NCBI GenBank assembly: GCA_003131585.1 | Contig: PKVW01000051.1 | Span: 72,506 to 136,505, forward strand | DNA: 64,000 nucleotides | Source of the DNA: Acidobacteriaceae bacterium | GTDB taxonomy: Bacteria > Acidobacteriota > Terriglobia > Terriglobales > Acidobacteriaceae | Reading direction: 5' to 3' | Shown here: piece after piece, positions 27,049-35,370 of the stretch | Layout: every line of letters begins with the position of its first letter | Numbering within the stretch: position 1 is the first letter of the stretch | The notes under the pieces: model-generated | What the model saw: only the letters and a program-made list of their open reading frames with translations | Told to the model about the DNA's origin: nothing | Database searches by the model: none | Position numbers and translations under genes: made by a program

Positions 27049-28374
27049 ATGACGGTTGACCTTCCCACTTCACGCTCGCAACTCGCGGTTATATTTCTTG
27101 CCGCCGCGCTGGCGGCGGCGAGCATGTGGTTCTACGTCGATCGAATCCTGGTGAGCTATCAGCTCGCGGATGCGGCGGCGCACGAACGTCCTCGCGGCAA
27201 TCTGTCGGATCTTTATCCGCGCTGGCTGGGGGCGCGGGAACTGCTGCTCCACCACCGCAATCCTTACGGCGACGACATCACGCTGGAAATCCAGAAGGGA
27301 TACTATGGGCGGGCGCTCGATCCGGCGCGGCCTAACGATCCCAAGGACCAGCAGGGGTTTGCTTATCCCGTCTATGTGGTGTTCCTGCTGTCGCCGCTAA
27401 TCGGTCTTCCGTTTCATGGCGTGCAGATATTTTTTCACTGGCTCCTGATAGGACTGACCGCGGCGAGCGTTTGGTCGTGGCTGCGCGCGCTACGATGGCG
27501 GTTGCCGCTGCTGGGGACTGCTAGTTGCATTGTGCTCATGCTGGGAAGCGTTCCCGCAGTGCAGGGAATCAAGCTGCAGCAACTAAGCCTGCTGGTGGCG
27601 GCGCTGCTGGCGGGTTCAGTGGCCTGCGCGGCCGGCGGGTTCTTGTTTTGCGGCGGAGCGTTGCTGGCGCTGGCGACCATCAAGCCGCAACTGGCATGGC
27701 CTTTGGTGGCCTGGCTCCTCGTGTGGGCCGCGAGCGATTGGCGAAGGCGGCGAAGGCTTGCGTACGGGTTTGGACTGGTGACAGCGCTGCTGTTGGCTGG
27801 TGCAGAAGGTGTTTTGCCGGGTTGGTGGCGGATGTTCGCCCACGCTGTTGGGCAATATCATCGCTACACCCAGAACCAGTCGGTGCTGGATCAACTCGTC
27901 CCGTGGGCGTTTGCAGGAAAGATCTTGGCGGCAGTTGCAGTGCTCGCGTGTGCCTTTTTGCTCTGGAAGTTGCGCCGCGAGCCTGCCGATGCGGCGGAAT
28001 TCGGCCGGGCGACAGCGCTGGTGCTGGCATTGACCGTGCTGGTTGTGCCCATGTACGCGCCGTATAACCAGGTGCTCCTTCTGCCTGCAATTCTTGCGCT
28101 GGTGCGGGACCGGACATTTTTCACCGCGCGGTCGCGCGGAGTTCGCTTCCTGTCTCTGGCGGGGGCGTTCGCACTGATGTGGCAGTGGATCGCGAGTTTA
28201 AGTTTGAGCGCCGCCTATTTGTTCGCATCGCCGGCGTGGGCGCTCAGCGGGTGGAAGTGGCCTTTCTTTGCGACTTTTACCCTGCCGGTGCTCGTCTTCG
28301 CACTGATCCTTTTGGATGTGCATGGGTACGCGGCGCCGACCGCAAGTGTAAGGATCGCGCCCGCCGCTAATTGA
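27049..28374 (+). CDS. GT87/DUF2029-type polytopic glycosyltransferase (second copy)
   Basis: 441 residues from the ATG at 27049; an upstream in-frame extension would overlap the previous gene and is not supported. About ten transmembrane helices. The loop after helix 1 has D-L-Y-P-R-W-L-G-A-R-E-L-L-L-H-H-R-N-P-Y-G, the acidic catalytic-loop type of this family, and F-A-Y-P-V-Y-V-V-F-L-L-S-P near 104-116. It is clearly a diverged relative of the upstream gene, and the pair probably forms one transcript. Confidence 0.78.
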   Translation: MTVDLPTSRSQLAVIFLAAALAAASMWFYVDRILVSYQLADAAAHERPRGNLSDLYPRWLGARELLLHHRNPYGDDITLEIQKGYYGRALDPARPNDPKDQQGFAYPVYVVFLLSPLIGLPFHGVQIFFHWLLIGLTAASVWSWLRALRWRLPLLGTASCIVLMLGSVPAVQGIKLQQLSLLVAALLAGSVACAAGGFLFCGGALLALATIKPQLAWPLVAWLLVWAASDWRRRRRLAYGFGLVTALLLAGAEGVLPGWWRMFAHAVGQYHRYTQNQSVLDQLVPWAFAGKILAAVAVLACAFLLWKLRREPADAAEFGRATALVLALTVLVVPMYAPYNQVLLLPAILALVRDRTFFTARSRGVRFLSLAGAFALMWQWIASLSLSAAYLFASPAWALSGWKWPFFATFTLPVLVFALILLDVHGYAAPTASVRIAPAAN

Positions 28375-28651
28375 TGTGAGCGGCTTTGCTTTGCCGCGCC
28401 GATGGACGCGCCGGTGAGAAACAGCCACAGTACTTCAAGGAAGAGCAACGAGAGCGTAAACGCCCGTTCTCAGGGGTTCTGCGAGCCGGGGGAGAACGCC
28501 GCGGTCTATCGAGGGTCCGCCGGAAGCGCCACAGGCGGTCTCGACAAAGGCTCTTCCCGCCGAGGCCTGATTCCTGTCATTATTCTTTGGCGCGACTCAT
28601 TCCTCGACGCGATTCCGCCCAGAGGCTTAACATGGAGTCGCGCCACATGCC

Positions 28652-30343
28652 ATGGTCCTGAACTCGATACGAACTCCGCAAAGCTCCGGTTCTGGCGTAT
28701 TTCCGGCGCTGGTGCTGGTGCAAGGGAACGAACAGAAAAACATCGTCCTCAACCGGACTCCTTTCAGCGTGGGCCGCAAAGTAGATAAGGACCTGGTGAT
28801 CGCCGATCCACGGGTCTCCCGCGATCATGCGCTCATCGTGCTGGAAGAAGACGGATTTTTTCTTGTCGATCAGGGCAGCAAGCACGGCACGTTCGTTAAC
28901 GGAGAACGCATTCAGCGGCAAAAGCTCGAGCGCAACGACCGCCTGGAATTTGGGGCGCGCGATTCGACCTATGCCATCTTCAATCCAGCGCACGGCACCT
29001 CGAATACGGCGCGCGAGTTCCTGAGCCAGATTTCCGGGATCCAGATCTCGCAGGAGGCCACCGACCTCGAAAAGTTAACTTTGTTTCTGGAAGCGGCGCG
29101 CAAGTTGAACACCGCCGGTGTGCTCGACGAAATCCTGATGACCATGCTGGAGGTGACGCTGCGGCTGACGCGCGCCGAACGCGGCTATGTCTTTCTCAAA
29201 GACGACGAGGGCAAACTGCGGCTTGCGGCGGGACGCAACAGCAAAGGCGAGCCGCTGCTGGACGACAAGACGATTTCGCATTCCGCGCTGGACGAATCGC
29301 TGCGTTCGAATTCGGAGTTTCTGCTCACCGACACCGGCAGTTCGATGGACCTCGCCGCCCGTCAGAGCATCGTGGCCTACGACCTGCGCACGGTGATTTG
29401 CATTCCGCTGCGCAAGCGGCAAGTGCAAGCCACCCGCGACCAGCAAACACCGGTACCCAGCCCCGCTTCCTCGGAAGTGGCGGGAGTGCTGTACGTAGAC
29501 TCGCGCTTCGCCTCGCGGGAATTTTCCGGCGTCGGCCACGACATCCTGCGCGCCATCGCTACAGAAGCGGGATCGCTGATCGAGAACGCCCGCCTGGTGC
29601 AGGCCGAAGAAGAATCGCGGCGCTATCAACAGGAATTGACCATCGCCGCCAGCATCCAGCAGCGGCTGATGCAGGTGAAGATTCCAGAAGTCCCATTTGC
29701 CACGCTGCGCGGAAAGAATCTGTCTTGCAAGGAAATTGGGGGAGACTTCTTCGATGCGATCAATACGAAGGAGGGCCTCGCGGTGGTGCTCGCCGACGTG
29801 AGCGGCAAGGGAGTTTCCGCGGCGCTGCTGGCTTCCACTTTGCAAGGAATGATTTATTCGCATTTGAGCTCGGGCATGCCGCTGCTGGAGGTGGTCGCTG
29901 CGGTGAACCGCTTTTTCACCGAAAAGCTGGTCGGAGAAAAATATGCCACCGTGCTGCTGGCGCGCCTGCGCCGGGACGGCGATCTGGAATACGTCAATTG
30001 CGGCCACGTGCAGCCGCTGCTGGTCTGTGGGGGAGAAGTGATGCGCCCGCCGCACGGCAATGTGCCGGTAGGGCTGCTCGCCGATGCGACCTTTGAAAGC
30101 GCGCGCTGCCAGCTCAATTCCGGCGACCGCTTCATTCTGGTGACGGACGGGGTAACCGAAGCCGAGAATGCCATGGGCGATTTCTTCGAAGACTCGCGAC
30201 TGGAAGCGGCCGCGGCCAAGACTCCGACGCTGGAAGGCATTCTTTCGGCGGTCTCGGAATTCTGCGCCGGAAATCCGTTGAACGATGACTGCACGGTCGT
30301 TGAAATCGTCTATTCGAACGCCGGCGCGGAGGCCTCGTTGTAG
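28652..30343 (+). CDS. FHA-GAF-PP2C (SpoIIE/RsbU-type) phosphatase
   Basis: 563 residues. The FHA domain (about 20-115) shows V-G-R-K-V-D-K-D-L-V and H-G-T-F-V-N-G for binding phosphothreonine. A GAF domain (about 145-325) and short helix lead to a PP2C-like SpoIIE domain (345-555) with the metal-binding E-I-G-G-D-F-F-D and V-L-A-D-V-S-G-K-G motifs, F-I-L-V-T-D-G-V-T-E and a final N-D-D-C-T. Such proteins dephosphorylate anti-sigma antagonists in partner-switching pathways; no such partner gene is nearby. The start ATG lacks a strong ribosome site, so a slightly different start is possible. Confidence 0.88.
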   Translation: MVLNSIRTPQSSGSGVFPALVLVQGNEQKNIVLNRTPFSVGRKVDKDLVIADPRVSRDHALIVLEEDGFFLVDQGSKHGTFVNGERIQRQKLERNDRLEFGARDSTYAIFNPAHGTSNTAREFLSQISGIQISQEATDLEKLTLFLEAARKLNTAGVLDEILMTMLEVTLRLTRAERGYVFLKDDEGKLRLAAGRNSKGEPLLDDKTISHSALDESLRSNSEFLLTDTGSSMDLAARQSIVAYDLRTVICIPLRKRQVQATRDQQTPVPSPASSEVAGVLYVDSRFASREFSGVGHDILRAIATEAGSLIENARLVQAEEESRRYQQELTIAASIQQRLMQVKIPEVPFATLRGKNLSCKEIGGDFFDAINTKEGLAVVLADVSGKGVSAALLASTLQGMIYSHLSSGMPLLEVVAAVNRFFTEKLVGEKYATVLLARLRRDGDLEYVNCGHVQPLLVCGGEVMRPPHGNVPVGLLADATFESARCQLNSGDRFILVTDGVTEAENAMGDFFEDSRLEAAAAKTPTLEGILSAVSEFCAGNPLNDDCTVVEIVYSNAGAEASL

Positions 30344-30380
30344 GGCAAGACGCAGGGCAAGACGCACCAAGCGGGGCAAG
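30342..30380. repeat. Short tandem repeat overlapping a stop codon
   Basis: AGGGCAAGACGC occurs at 30342 and 30354 (12-bp period), and a third GGGGCAAGACC starts at 30373. The first unit overlaps the TAG stop of the FHA-PP2C gene. Confidence 0.75.
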
Positions 30381-30410
30381 ACCAACCGATTCATTCGAGT
30401 CAGTCCATTT

Positions 30411-32816
30411 CTACTCCACAGTGACGCTGTAGTCCTTGCCCTCCCAGCGATTCTCCTGCGGCCAATAGAACGTGAACACGACCTGGCTCCCCACGGGTAG
30501 CGCGGTCGTCGGCAGGTCGAGCGTGTAGATGCCCAGACCGGTATCGCGGGTGTTCGTATCCTGCGAACTCTTCCATCCGTCGATACTCCAGCGCACCAGC
30601 GCGGGAGTAAGGAGCACGATGCGCAGCTTTTTGTTGCGCGGCAGGGAGCGGCATTTGTTATTAAACCTCCACCCGAAGATTTGCCGCGTAGGTTTCTCAA
30701 TCAGATAGCGTTGTATCGTCTGTGGAGGCTGATCGAAAATCTTGCCATCGTGCAGCGAACGGCGCAACTTCACGTACTCGGAATGGGCCCAAACTAACGG
30801 ACACGCTGAGCCTGAGGGTTTACCACGGAACAGTTCGAGGCTGGGAATGTCGTCGGCATCCCAGACTTGCTCAGGGAGCAGGCGACTGTGACCGCTGGTG
30901 CAGTTTTCCATCATAGACAGCAAAGCTTCGGCTTCCCTGGGGCGGCCCGCGGCCAGTTCATAGTGAGCTCGTTCCCCGGCCAGCAGAGGCCAGGGGCGGC
31001 CGATGCCGGTGCCGTCGAAAGCCGAGCCATCCTGGTGCTCGCCATAGCCGTCGCCGTTGTAGCGATACCAGCACGGACCCTGCGGCAGTTGCACGCGCAA
31101 CAGAGCGTCGATCACCCGAATCGTATTCAGAATGCGTGGATCGTCGGGTGCGCGCAAGCCGAATCGCACCAGCGCCAGCGAGTCGGGACTGACCATGTGA
31201 AAGGCGCGCTCCATATTTTCACCGGGCGGGCGATTCTTAATCGGAACGAAGCCTTGTGTCGGCGAGGCGGCGGCATCGGTGTCGGGAGGCGCGATGCGGA
31301 CGTAATAGCCTTCCACCCCGACTTGGTGGGCGAGGTCACCGCCGGTGGCATAGACCCAGCGCTCGACGTTGTCATTCCAGGCGTCGGCGGCGTCGCGCAG
31401 AGTGGAGGCGGAGTCGGCATGTCCGGTTAGCTCGGCAATGCCGGCTGCGGCCAGCAGAGCGGAGATTTCCGCCGCCAGCGTGAAGGGAGAATAGCCGGCG
31501 TCTTCCTCCCAGCGATCCTGCTGCGTGACCGGGCCGTTGCGCAGAATAAAACTCGCGGCGCCGCGCACCATTGGCCACCAGCGTTCCAGCCTGCCCAAAC
31601 CATGCGCCGCTTCGCGGCGCAGCAGATCGAGCAACAGGATGGGGAACGCGGTTTCGTCCATCTGTATGCCGCTCCAGTAAGCCCGCCCGTCGAGCCAAAG
31701 ATTCTGCGCCCAGTTGCCCGCGGCTTCCTGGGTCGACTCCAGGTAGCGGAGCACTCTGACGGCGTCGGCAACGGCCCCAGCGGCCAGCAATGCTCCCGCG
31801 CTCTCGACCAGATCGCGGGGCCAGACCAGGTGATACCCGCCGAGGTCTTCGTCCCCCTTGTCGAAGCCCCACGGAATGGAGAGGCTGGCAATGATCCCGC
31901 CTAGAAAATCCTTGGACTCGTGCGTGCGTAAAACTGCCATGGAAGAGCGATAGAGATCGTGCTGACGCCTGGGTTCGTCGAGTTTGAGCAACGTGTTTTG
32001 CCAGGTTCTCCAGTGGCTGACATAATGCTGGCGGAGTTCGCCGAAATCTTCGAACAGGCTGGAACGGACTTGCTGCCCCGCCTCAGTCCAGATGCCGCCG
32101 AAACCCAGGGCCAGCACGAACTCCCCGTTGCAGGCCGCGAGGTCAATCTCTCCCGTGCAGGCGAGGTTGCCATTCTCCGCACGCTGGTATTCCCACTCCA
32201 TCTGGAAATGATCGGAGAGATCCTGCCATCCGTCGGAGGCTCCGACGAATCCGACGGACATCTTTTTCCAGGGCGCCGAGCAGGCCAGGGCCAGCGCTGC
32301 GCCGTTGTGCTCGGCAAGGAACATGGGCACGCCTTTGTAATCGCCGATCCAACCGGTGTTGCCGTACCCGCAGTTGGCCAGGTGCGGCGAGAGTAACGCG
32401 TAAAGGTGATAGTCGGAAAGCTGCCCTTGCAGCGGTTCGAAGCGGACTCTCTGCAGAACCACATTGCAGTAGGGGTCGGTGAGAACTTCCTTCTGAATCC
32501 GGTAGCGGCCGCCGGCCTCGGTATTGGTCAGTTCGTAAGCGGGGACGCCAGGCTCGAATGGCTTGTTCTCAAAAGTGCAGTGGCGCTTCTCCTCGGAAAA
32601 GAAGTCGCTTCCATTGGTCACGATGAAGCCGAGATCGCGCGTGCAGGCTTGATCGACCCGCGGGAAATACACTTCATTCAGGATGCCATGACTTAGCGTG
32701 AACCAGACCTTGCTGTGCTGGTTCAACGCGGTGCCGACGCCGCTTTTGGCACTTGAGGTCCAGCGGGGTGGGATTCCGGGCCAGCCGGGGGCGTAGCGTG
32801 TGGGGAGATCGCTCAT
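30411..32816 (-). CDS. Glucan 1,4-alpha-glucosidase (GH15 glucoamylase/glucodextranase type)
   Basis: 801 residues. The N-terminal beta-sandwich domain (about 20-280) starts with G-I-P-P-R-W-T-S-S-A-K-S-G-V-G-T. The (alpha/alpha)6 catalytic domain (about 290-690) contains H-L-V-W-P-R-D-L and the two catalytic-acid regions W-E-E-D-A-G-Y (E437/E438) and P-W-P-L-L-A-G-E-R-A-H-Y (E615), as in glucodextranase. A C-terminal beta domain follows (690-801). No signal peptide is evident, so it probably acts on cytoplasmic alpha-glucan or is exported otherwise. It releases glucose from non-reducing ends. Convergent with the FHA gene. Confidence 0.9.
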   Translation of the reverse strand: MSDLPTRYAPGWPGIPPRWTSSAKSGVGTALNQHSKVWFTLSHGILNEVYFPRVDQACTRDLGFIVTNGSDFFSEEKRHCTFENKPFEPGVPAYELTNTEAGGRYRIQKEVLTDPYCNVVLQRVRFEPLQGQLSDYHLYALLSPHLANCGYGNTGWIGDYKGVPMFLAEHNGAALALACSAPWKKMSVGFVGASDGWQDLSDHFQMEWEYQRAENGNLACTGEIDLAACNGEFVLALGFGGIWTEAGQQVRSSLFEDFGELRQHYVSHWRTWQNTLLKLDEPRRQHDLYRSSMAVLRTHESKDFLGGIIASLSIPWGFDKGDEDLGGYHLVWPRDLVESAGALLAAGAVADAVRVLRYLESTQEAAGNWAQNLWLDGRAYWSGIQMDETAFPILLLDLLRREAAHGLGRLERWWPMVRGAASFILRNGPVTQQDRWEEDAGYSPFTLAAEISALLAAAGIAELTGHADSASTLRDAADAWNDNVERWVYATGGDLAHQVGVEGYYVRIAPPDTDAAASPTQGFVPIKNRPPGENMERAFHMVSPDSLALVRFGLRAPDDPRILNTIRVIDALLRVQLPQGPCWYRYNGDGYGEHQDGSAFDGTGIGRPWPLLAGERAHYELAAGRPREAEALLSMMENCTSGHSRLLPEQVWDADDIPSLELFRGKPSGSACPLVWAHSEYVKLRRSLHDGKIFDQPPQTIQRYLIEKPTRQIFGWRFNNKCRSLPRNKKLRIVLLTPALVRWSIDGWKSSQDTNTRDTGLGIYTLDLPTTALPVGSQVVFTFYWPQENRWEGKDYSVTVE

Positions 32817-32845
32817 GAAGTTTTCGTCTTGGGCAGTCGAAACAG

Positions 32846-32890
32846 ATGGGGTCGAACTAGATTGGGTCGAACCAGACTGGGTCGAACCAG
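32846..32890. repeat. 15-bp tandem repeat, three copies, upstream of the glucoamylase gene
   Basis: Units at 32846-32860, 32861-32875 and 32876-32890 share TGGGTCGAACCAG with one or two changes each. They begin 29 bases upstream of the glucoamylase start codon. Confidence 0.85.
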
Positions 32891-33044
32891 CTCAAGATCC
32901 GTTCGCCGGCGGGGTGCATTCCGGACGCACCAAAGCCGTTCAAATTGGGACGCGGCCCGCGCGGCGAGCAGCACCAAAGGAGGAAGCGCGAAAACAGGGG
33001 TTGCGCTGCCGTGGAAACCAACGATAATAGAGTAACTCCAACTG

Positions 33045-33932
33045 ATGCGCATGGCAGGCACCGTCCAACTTCGCAAGGCCCTAATCTTCGGTATGGTAGC
33101 AGCCTTGTGGATAAGCTTGCAGTTGTGCGCCGCGGCTGGCGTCGCTGCCCTACCCGATTCCAACGTCGGGACGGCCCTGGACCGCGGATTCGTCGGCCTC
33201 TACAACCTGGATTTCACGGGCGCGCAGAAGGATTTCTCCGCGTGGCAGGCCCAGCATCCCGACGACCCGGTCGGCCCTGTCAGCGAGGCGGCCGGATTTC
33301 TTTTCCTGGAGTTCAACCGCCTGGGAGTGCTCGAGTCGCAGTTCTATGAGAATGACGAAGCGTTTGGCGCACGCTCGAAACTCAGTCCAGATCCGGTGGT
33401 GCACGGCCATTTTCAGACCGCCTTGGACCGTGCGCAACTGCTCGCGCATGCCCGCTTGGCCAAAGATTCCAAGGACCGGGACGCGCTGTTTGCTCTAACC
33501 TTGGCGTCCGGGTTGCAGGCAGACTACGCGGCGCTGATCGAGAAACGGAACCTGGCTTCGTTGCACTACGCCAAAGAGGCTTCCGCCTGGGCTCAGCAGC
33601 TTCTCGCAATTTGCCCGGGGAATGACTGTTCCGACGTGCTGGTGGCCACCGGATTCAGCAAGTACATCGTCGGCAGCATGGCCGCGCCGGTGCGTTGGTT
33701 TCTGCGCATGGGCGGATTGCCGGGTGATAAGCAAGCCGGTATTGCGGACCTGCAGATGACGGCTCAACACGGCCGTTATCTGGCGCCTTTTGCCCGCATC
33801 CTGCTGGCGATTGCCTATGTGCGTGACAAAGACAAGCCCCGCGCGCTCGAAGTGCTTACCTCGCTGCGCGCGCAGTTTCCCGGCAATACTCTGTTTCCGC
33901 GGGAGATTCTTCGCTTGCAAACCGGGCACTGA
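33045..33932 (+). CDS. Secreted TPR-like protein of unknown function
   Basis: 295 residues. A signal peptide with a hydrophobic core (about 12-30) ends near A-A-A-G-V-A-A-L-P. The rest is helical with TPR-like spacing (G-F-V-G-L-Y-N-L-D-F-T-G-A-Q-K-D-F near 48-64, and C-terminal L-A-I-A-Y-V-R-D-K-D-K-P-R-A-L). No catalytic motif is seen. It stands alone, 159 bases ahead of pstS and divergent from the glucoamylase gene. It is probably periplasmic. Confidence 0.6.
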   Translation: MRMAGTVQLRKALIFGMVAALWISLQLCAAAGVAALPDSNVGTALDRGFVGLYNLDFTGAQKDFSAWQAQHPDDPVGPVSEAAGFLFLEFNRLGVLESQFYENDEAFGARSKLSPDPVVHGHFQTALDRAQLLAHARLAKDSKDRDALFALTLASGLQADYAALIEKRNLASLHYAKEASAWAQQLLAICPGNDCSDVLVATGFSKYIVGSMAAPVRWFLRMGGLPGDKQAGIADLQMTAQHGRYLAPFARILLAIAYVRDKDKPRALEVLTSLRAQFPGNTLFPREILRLQTGH

Positions 33933-34019
33933 TAGGCATCAATAGGAAACTGGCTTATGGTCTCCACCGGGTGTTCGTCACCGTGGTGTACTCAGCCCAT
34001 TCATCAGAAATTCATTCGT

Positions 34020-34037
34020 TTGTAACTATCCTGTAAC
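34020..34037 (+). promoter_or_regulatory. Pho-box-like direct repeat upstream of pstS
   Basis: TTGTAAC-TATC-CTGTAAC: two 7-bp direct repeats with a 4-bp spacer (11-bp period), the layout of PhoB/PhoP binding sites. It lies 54 bases before the pstS start codon. Assignment rests on spacing, half-site form and the gene it precedes. Confidence 0.6.
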
Positions 34038-34055
34038 ACAGCGCCGATAGAACTT

Positions 34056-34074
34056 TTAGGATAACTATCCTCAA
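34056..34074. promoter_or_regulatory. Palindrome just before the pstS ribosome site
   Basis: TTAGGATAACTATCCTCAA contains AGGATA and TATCCT as perfect arms two bases apart. It sits directly before AAGGAGG, 17 bases upstream of the ATG. It could be an operator or RNA hairpin that affects translation. Confidence 0.35.
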
Positions 34075-34091
34075 GGAGGAATTGTCGAGCG

Positions 34092-35096
34092 ATGCGCAGA
34101 CTCACGCTGCTATTGTTGTGCGCTCTTGCAGCCCTGCCGCTAGCGGGGCAGACCACGCTGAACGGAGCCGGCGCCACGTTCCCGTATCCCATGTACTCGA
34201 AGTGGTTCAGCGAATACCACAAGCTGCACCCAGATATTCAGATGAACTACCAATCCATCGGAAGCGGCGGCGGAATACGCCAGGTGATCGCCGGCACGGT
34301 CGACTTCGGCGCCAGCGATGGCCCCATGACGGACGATCAGCTAAAAGAAGCCAAGATGAACATTCTTCATATCCCGACTGTTTTAGGAGCGGACGTTCCT
34401 GCCTACGACATCCCCGGAGTCACGGTGGAATTGAAGTTCACCCCCGAGGCGTTAGCCGGAATTTTCCTGGGGAAAATTACGAAGTGGAACGATAAAGCGA
34501 TTGCCGGCGTAAATCCGGGCGTAAACCTTCCCGACAAGGACATCATCGTCTTGCACCGCTCTGACGGGAGCGGGACCACCTACATCTGGACGGACTACCT
34601 TTCCAAGGTCAGTTCGGAATGGCAAAGCCAGGCCGGGAAAGGCACTTCGGTGAAGTGGCCGATCGGACTCGGCGGAAAAGGGAACGAAGGTGTGGCCGGG
34701 TTGATTCGGCAATTGCCCGGATCGATCGGCTATGTCGAGTTAATTTATGCCGTGCAAAACAATATCTCCTACGGCAGCGTGAAGAACTCGGCTGGAAACT
34801 TTGTGAAGGCCTCGCTGGAGAGCGTTACGGCGGCTGCCGCGTCCGCTCCCAAAATGCCGGCGGATTTTCGCGTCTCTATTACCAATGCCCCGGGCAAGGA
34901 CGCATATCCCATTTCCAGTTTCACCTGGCTGCTGATTCCGCAACAGTCGAAAGATGCGGCGAAAGGCAAAATTCTGGCCGACTTTTTGAACTGGATGGTT
35001 ACCGACGGACAGAAGATGGCGCCTGCGCTCTTCTATGCGCCGTTGCCAGATAGCGTTGTCCAAAAAGTGAAAGATGCAATCAAGCAAGTCCGGTGA
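34092..35096 (+). CDS. pstS: Phosphate ABC transporter substrate-binding protein PstS
   Basis: 334 residues. A signal peptide (1-19, L-A-A-L-P-L-A-G) is followed by the PstS signature L-N-G-A-G-A-T-F-P-Y-P, the phosphate loop around G-S-G-G-G-I-R-Q, G-A-S-D-G-P-M-T and R-S-D-G-S-G-T-T. It binds orthophosphate in the periplasm for PstCAB. The gene lies 6.3 kb from pstCAB-phoU, with polyphosphate genes between. AAGGAGG precedes the start at a slightly short distance, and a Pho-box-like site lies further upstream. Confidence 0.96.
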   Translation: MRRLTLLLLCALAALPLAGQTTLNGAGATFPYPMYSKWFSEYHKLHPDIQMNYQSIGSGGGIRQVIAGTVDFGASDGPMTDDQLKEAKMNILHIPTVLGADVPAYDIPGVTVELKFTPEALAGIFLGKITKWNDKAIAGVNPGVNLPDKDIIVLHRSDGSGTTYIWTDYLSKVSSEWQSQAGKGTSVKWPIGLGGKGNEGVAGLIRQLPGSIGYVELIYAVQNNISYGSVKNSAGNFVKASLESVTAAAASAPKMPADFRVSITNAPGKDAYPISSFTWLLIPQQSKDAAKGKILADFLNWMVTDGQKMAPALFYAPLPDSVVQKVKDAIKQVR

Positions 35097-35370
35097 GCAC
35101 GTGCCAGCGGGGACCGTTTTATTTACACGCGCTTGGGGAGTGCGGCGCATCGCGATTCCTACCGGCGCATCGGGCGGCGAAAATGGCCGTTCCGACGCGC
35201 CGGACTTCTTTTTCCGGCGGAGTCTTCCAGGTCCCAGAACGATCTCGTCACTTATCTGCCTTGATTCGCCGTTCTGCGCCTGTGAGACGGATGTTTTATA
35301 CTTGTTACAATGACGCGGATCCCCGTCAGCAACGTGAAGTCGCACGAATGAACGCGTAATACCCTCGCAC

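Noticed and set aside
28375-28651. Gene or leader between GT87 and the FHA gene
   Set aside because: Only a weak GCGGC-TTTGCTTT-GCCGC stem at 28380 and no convincing frame.
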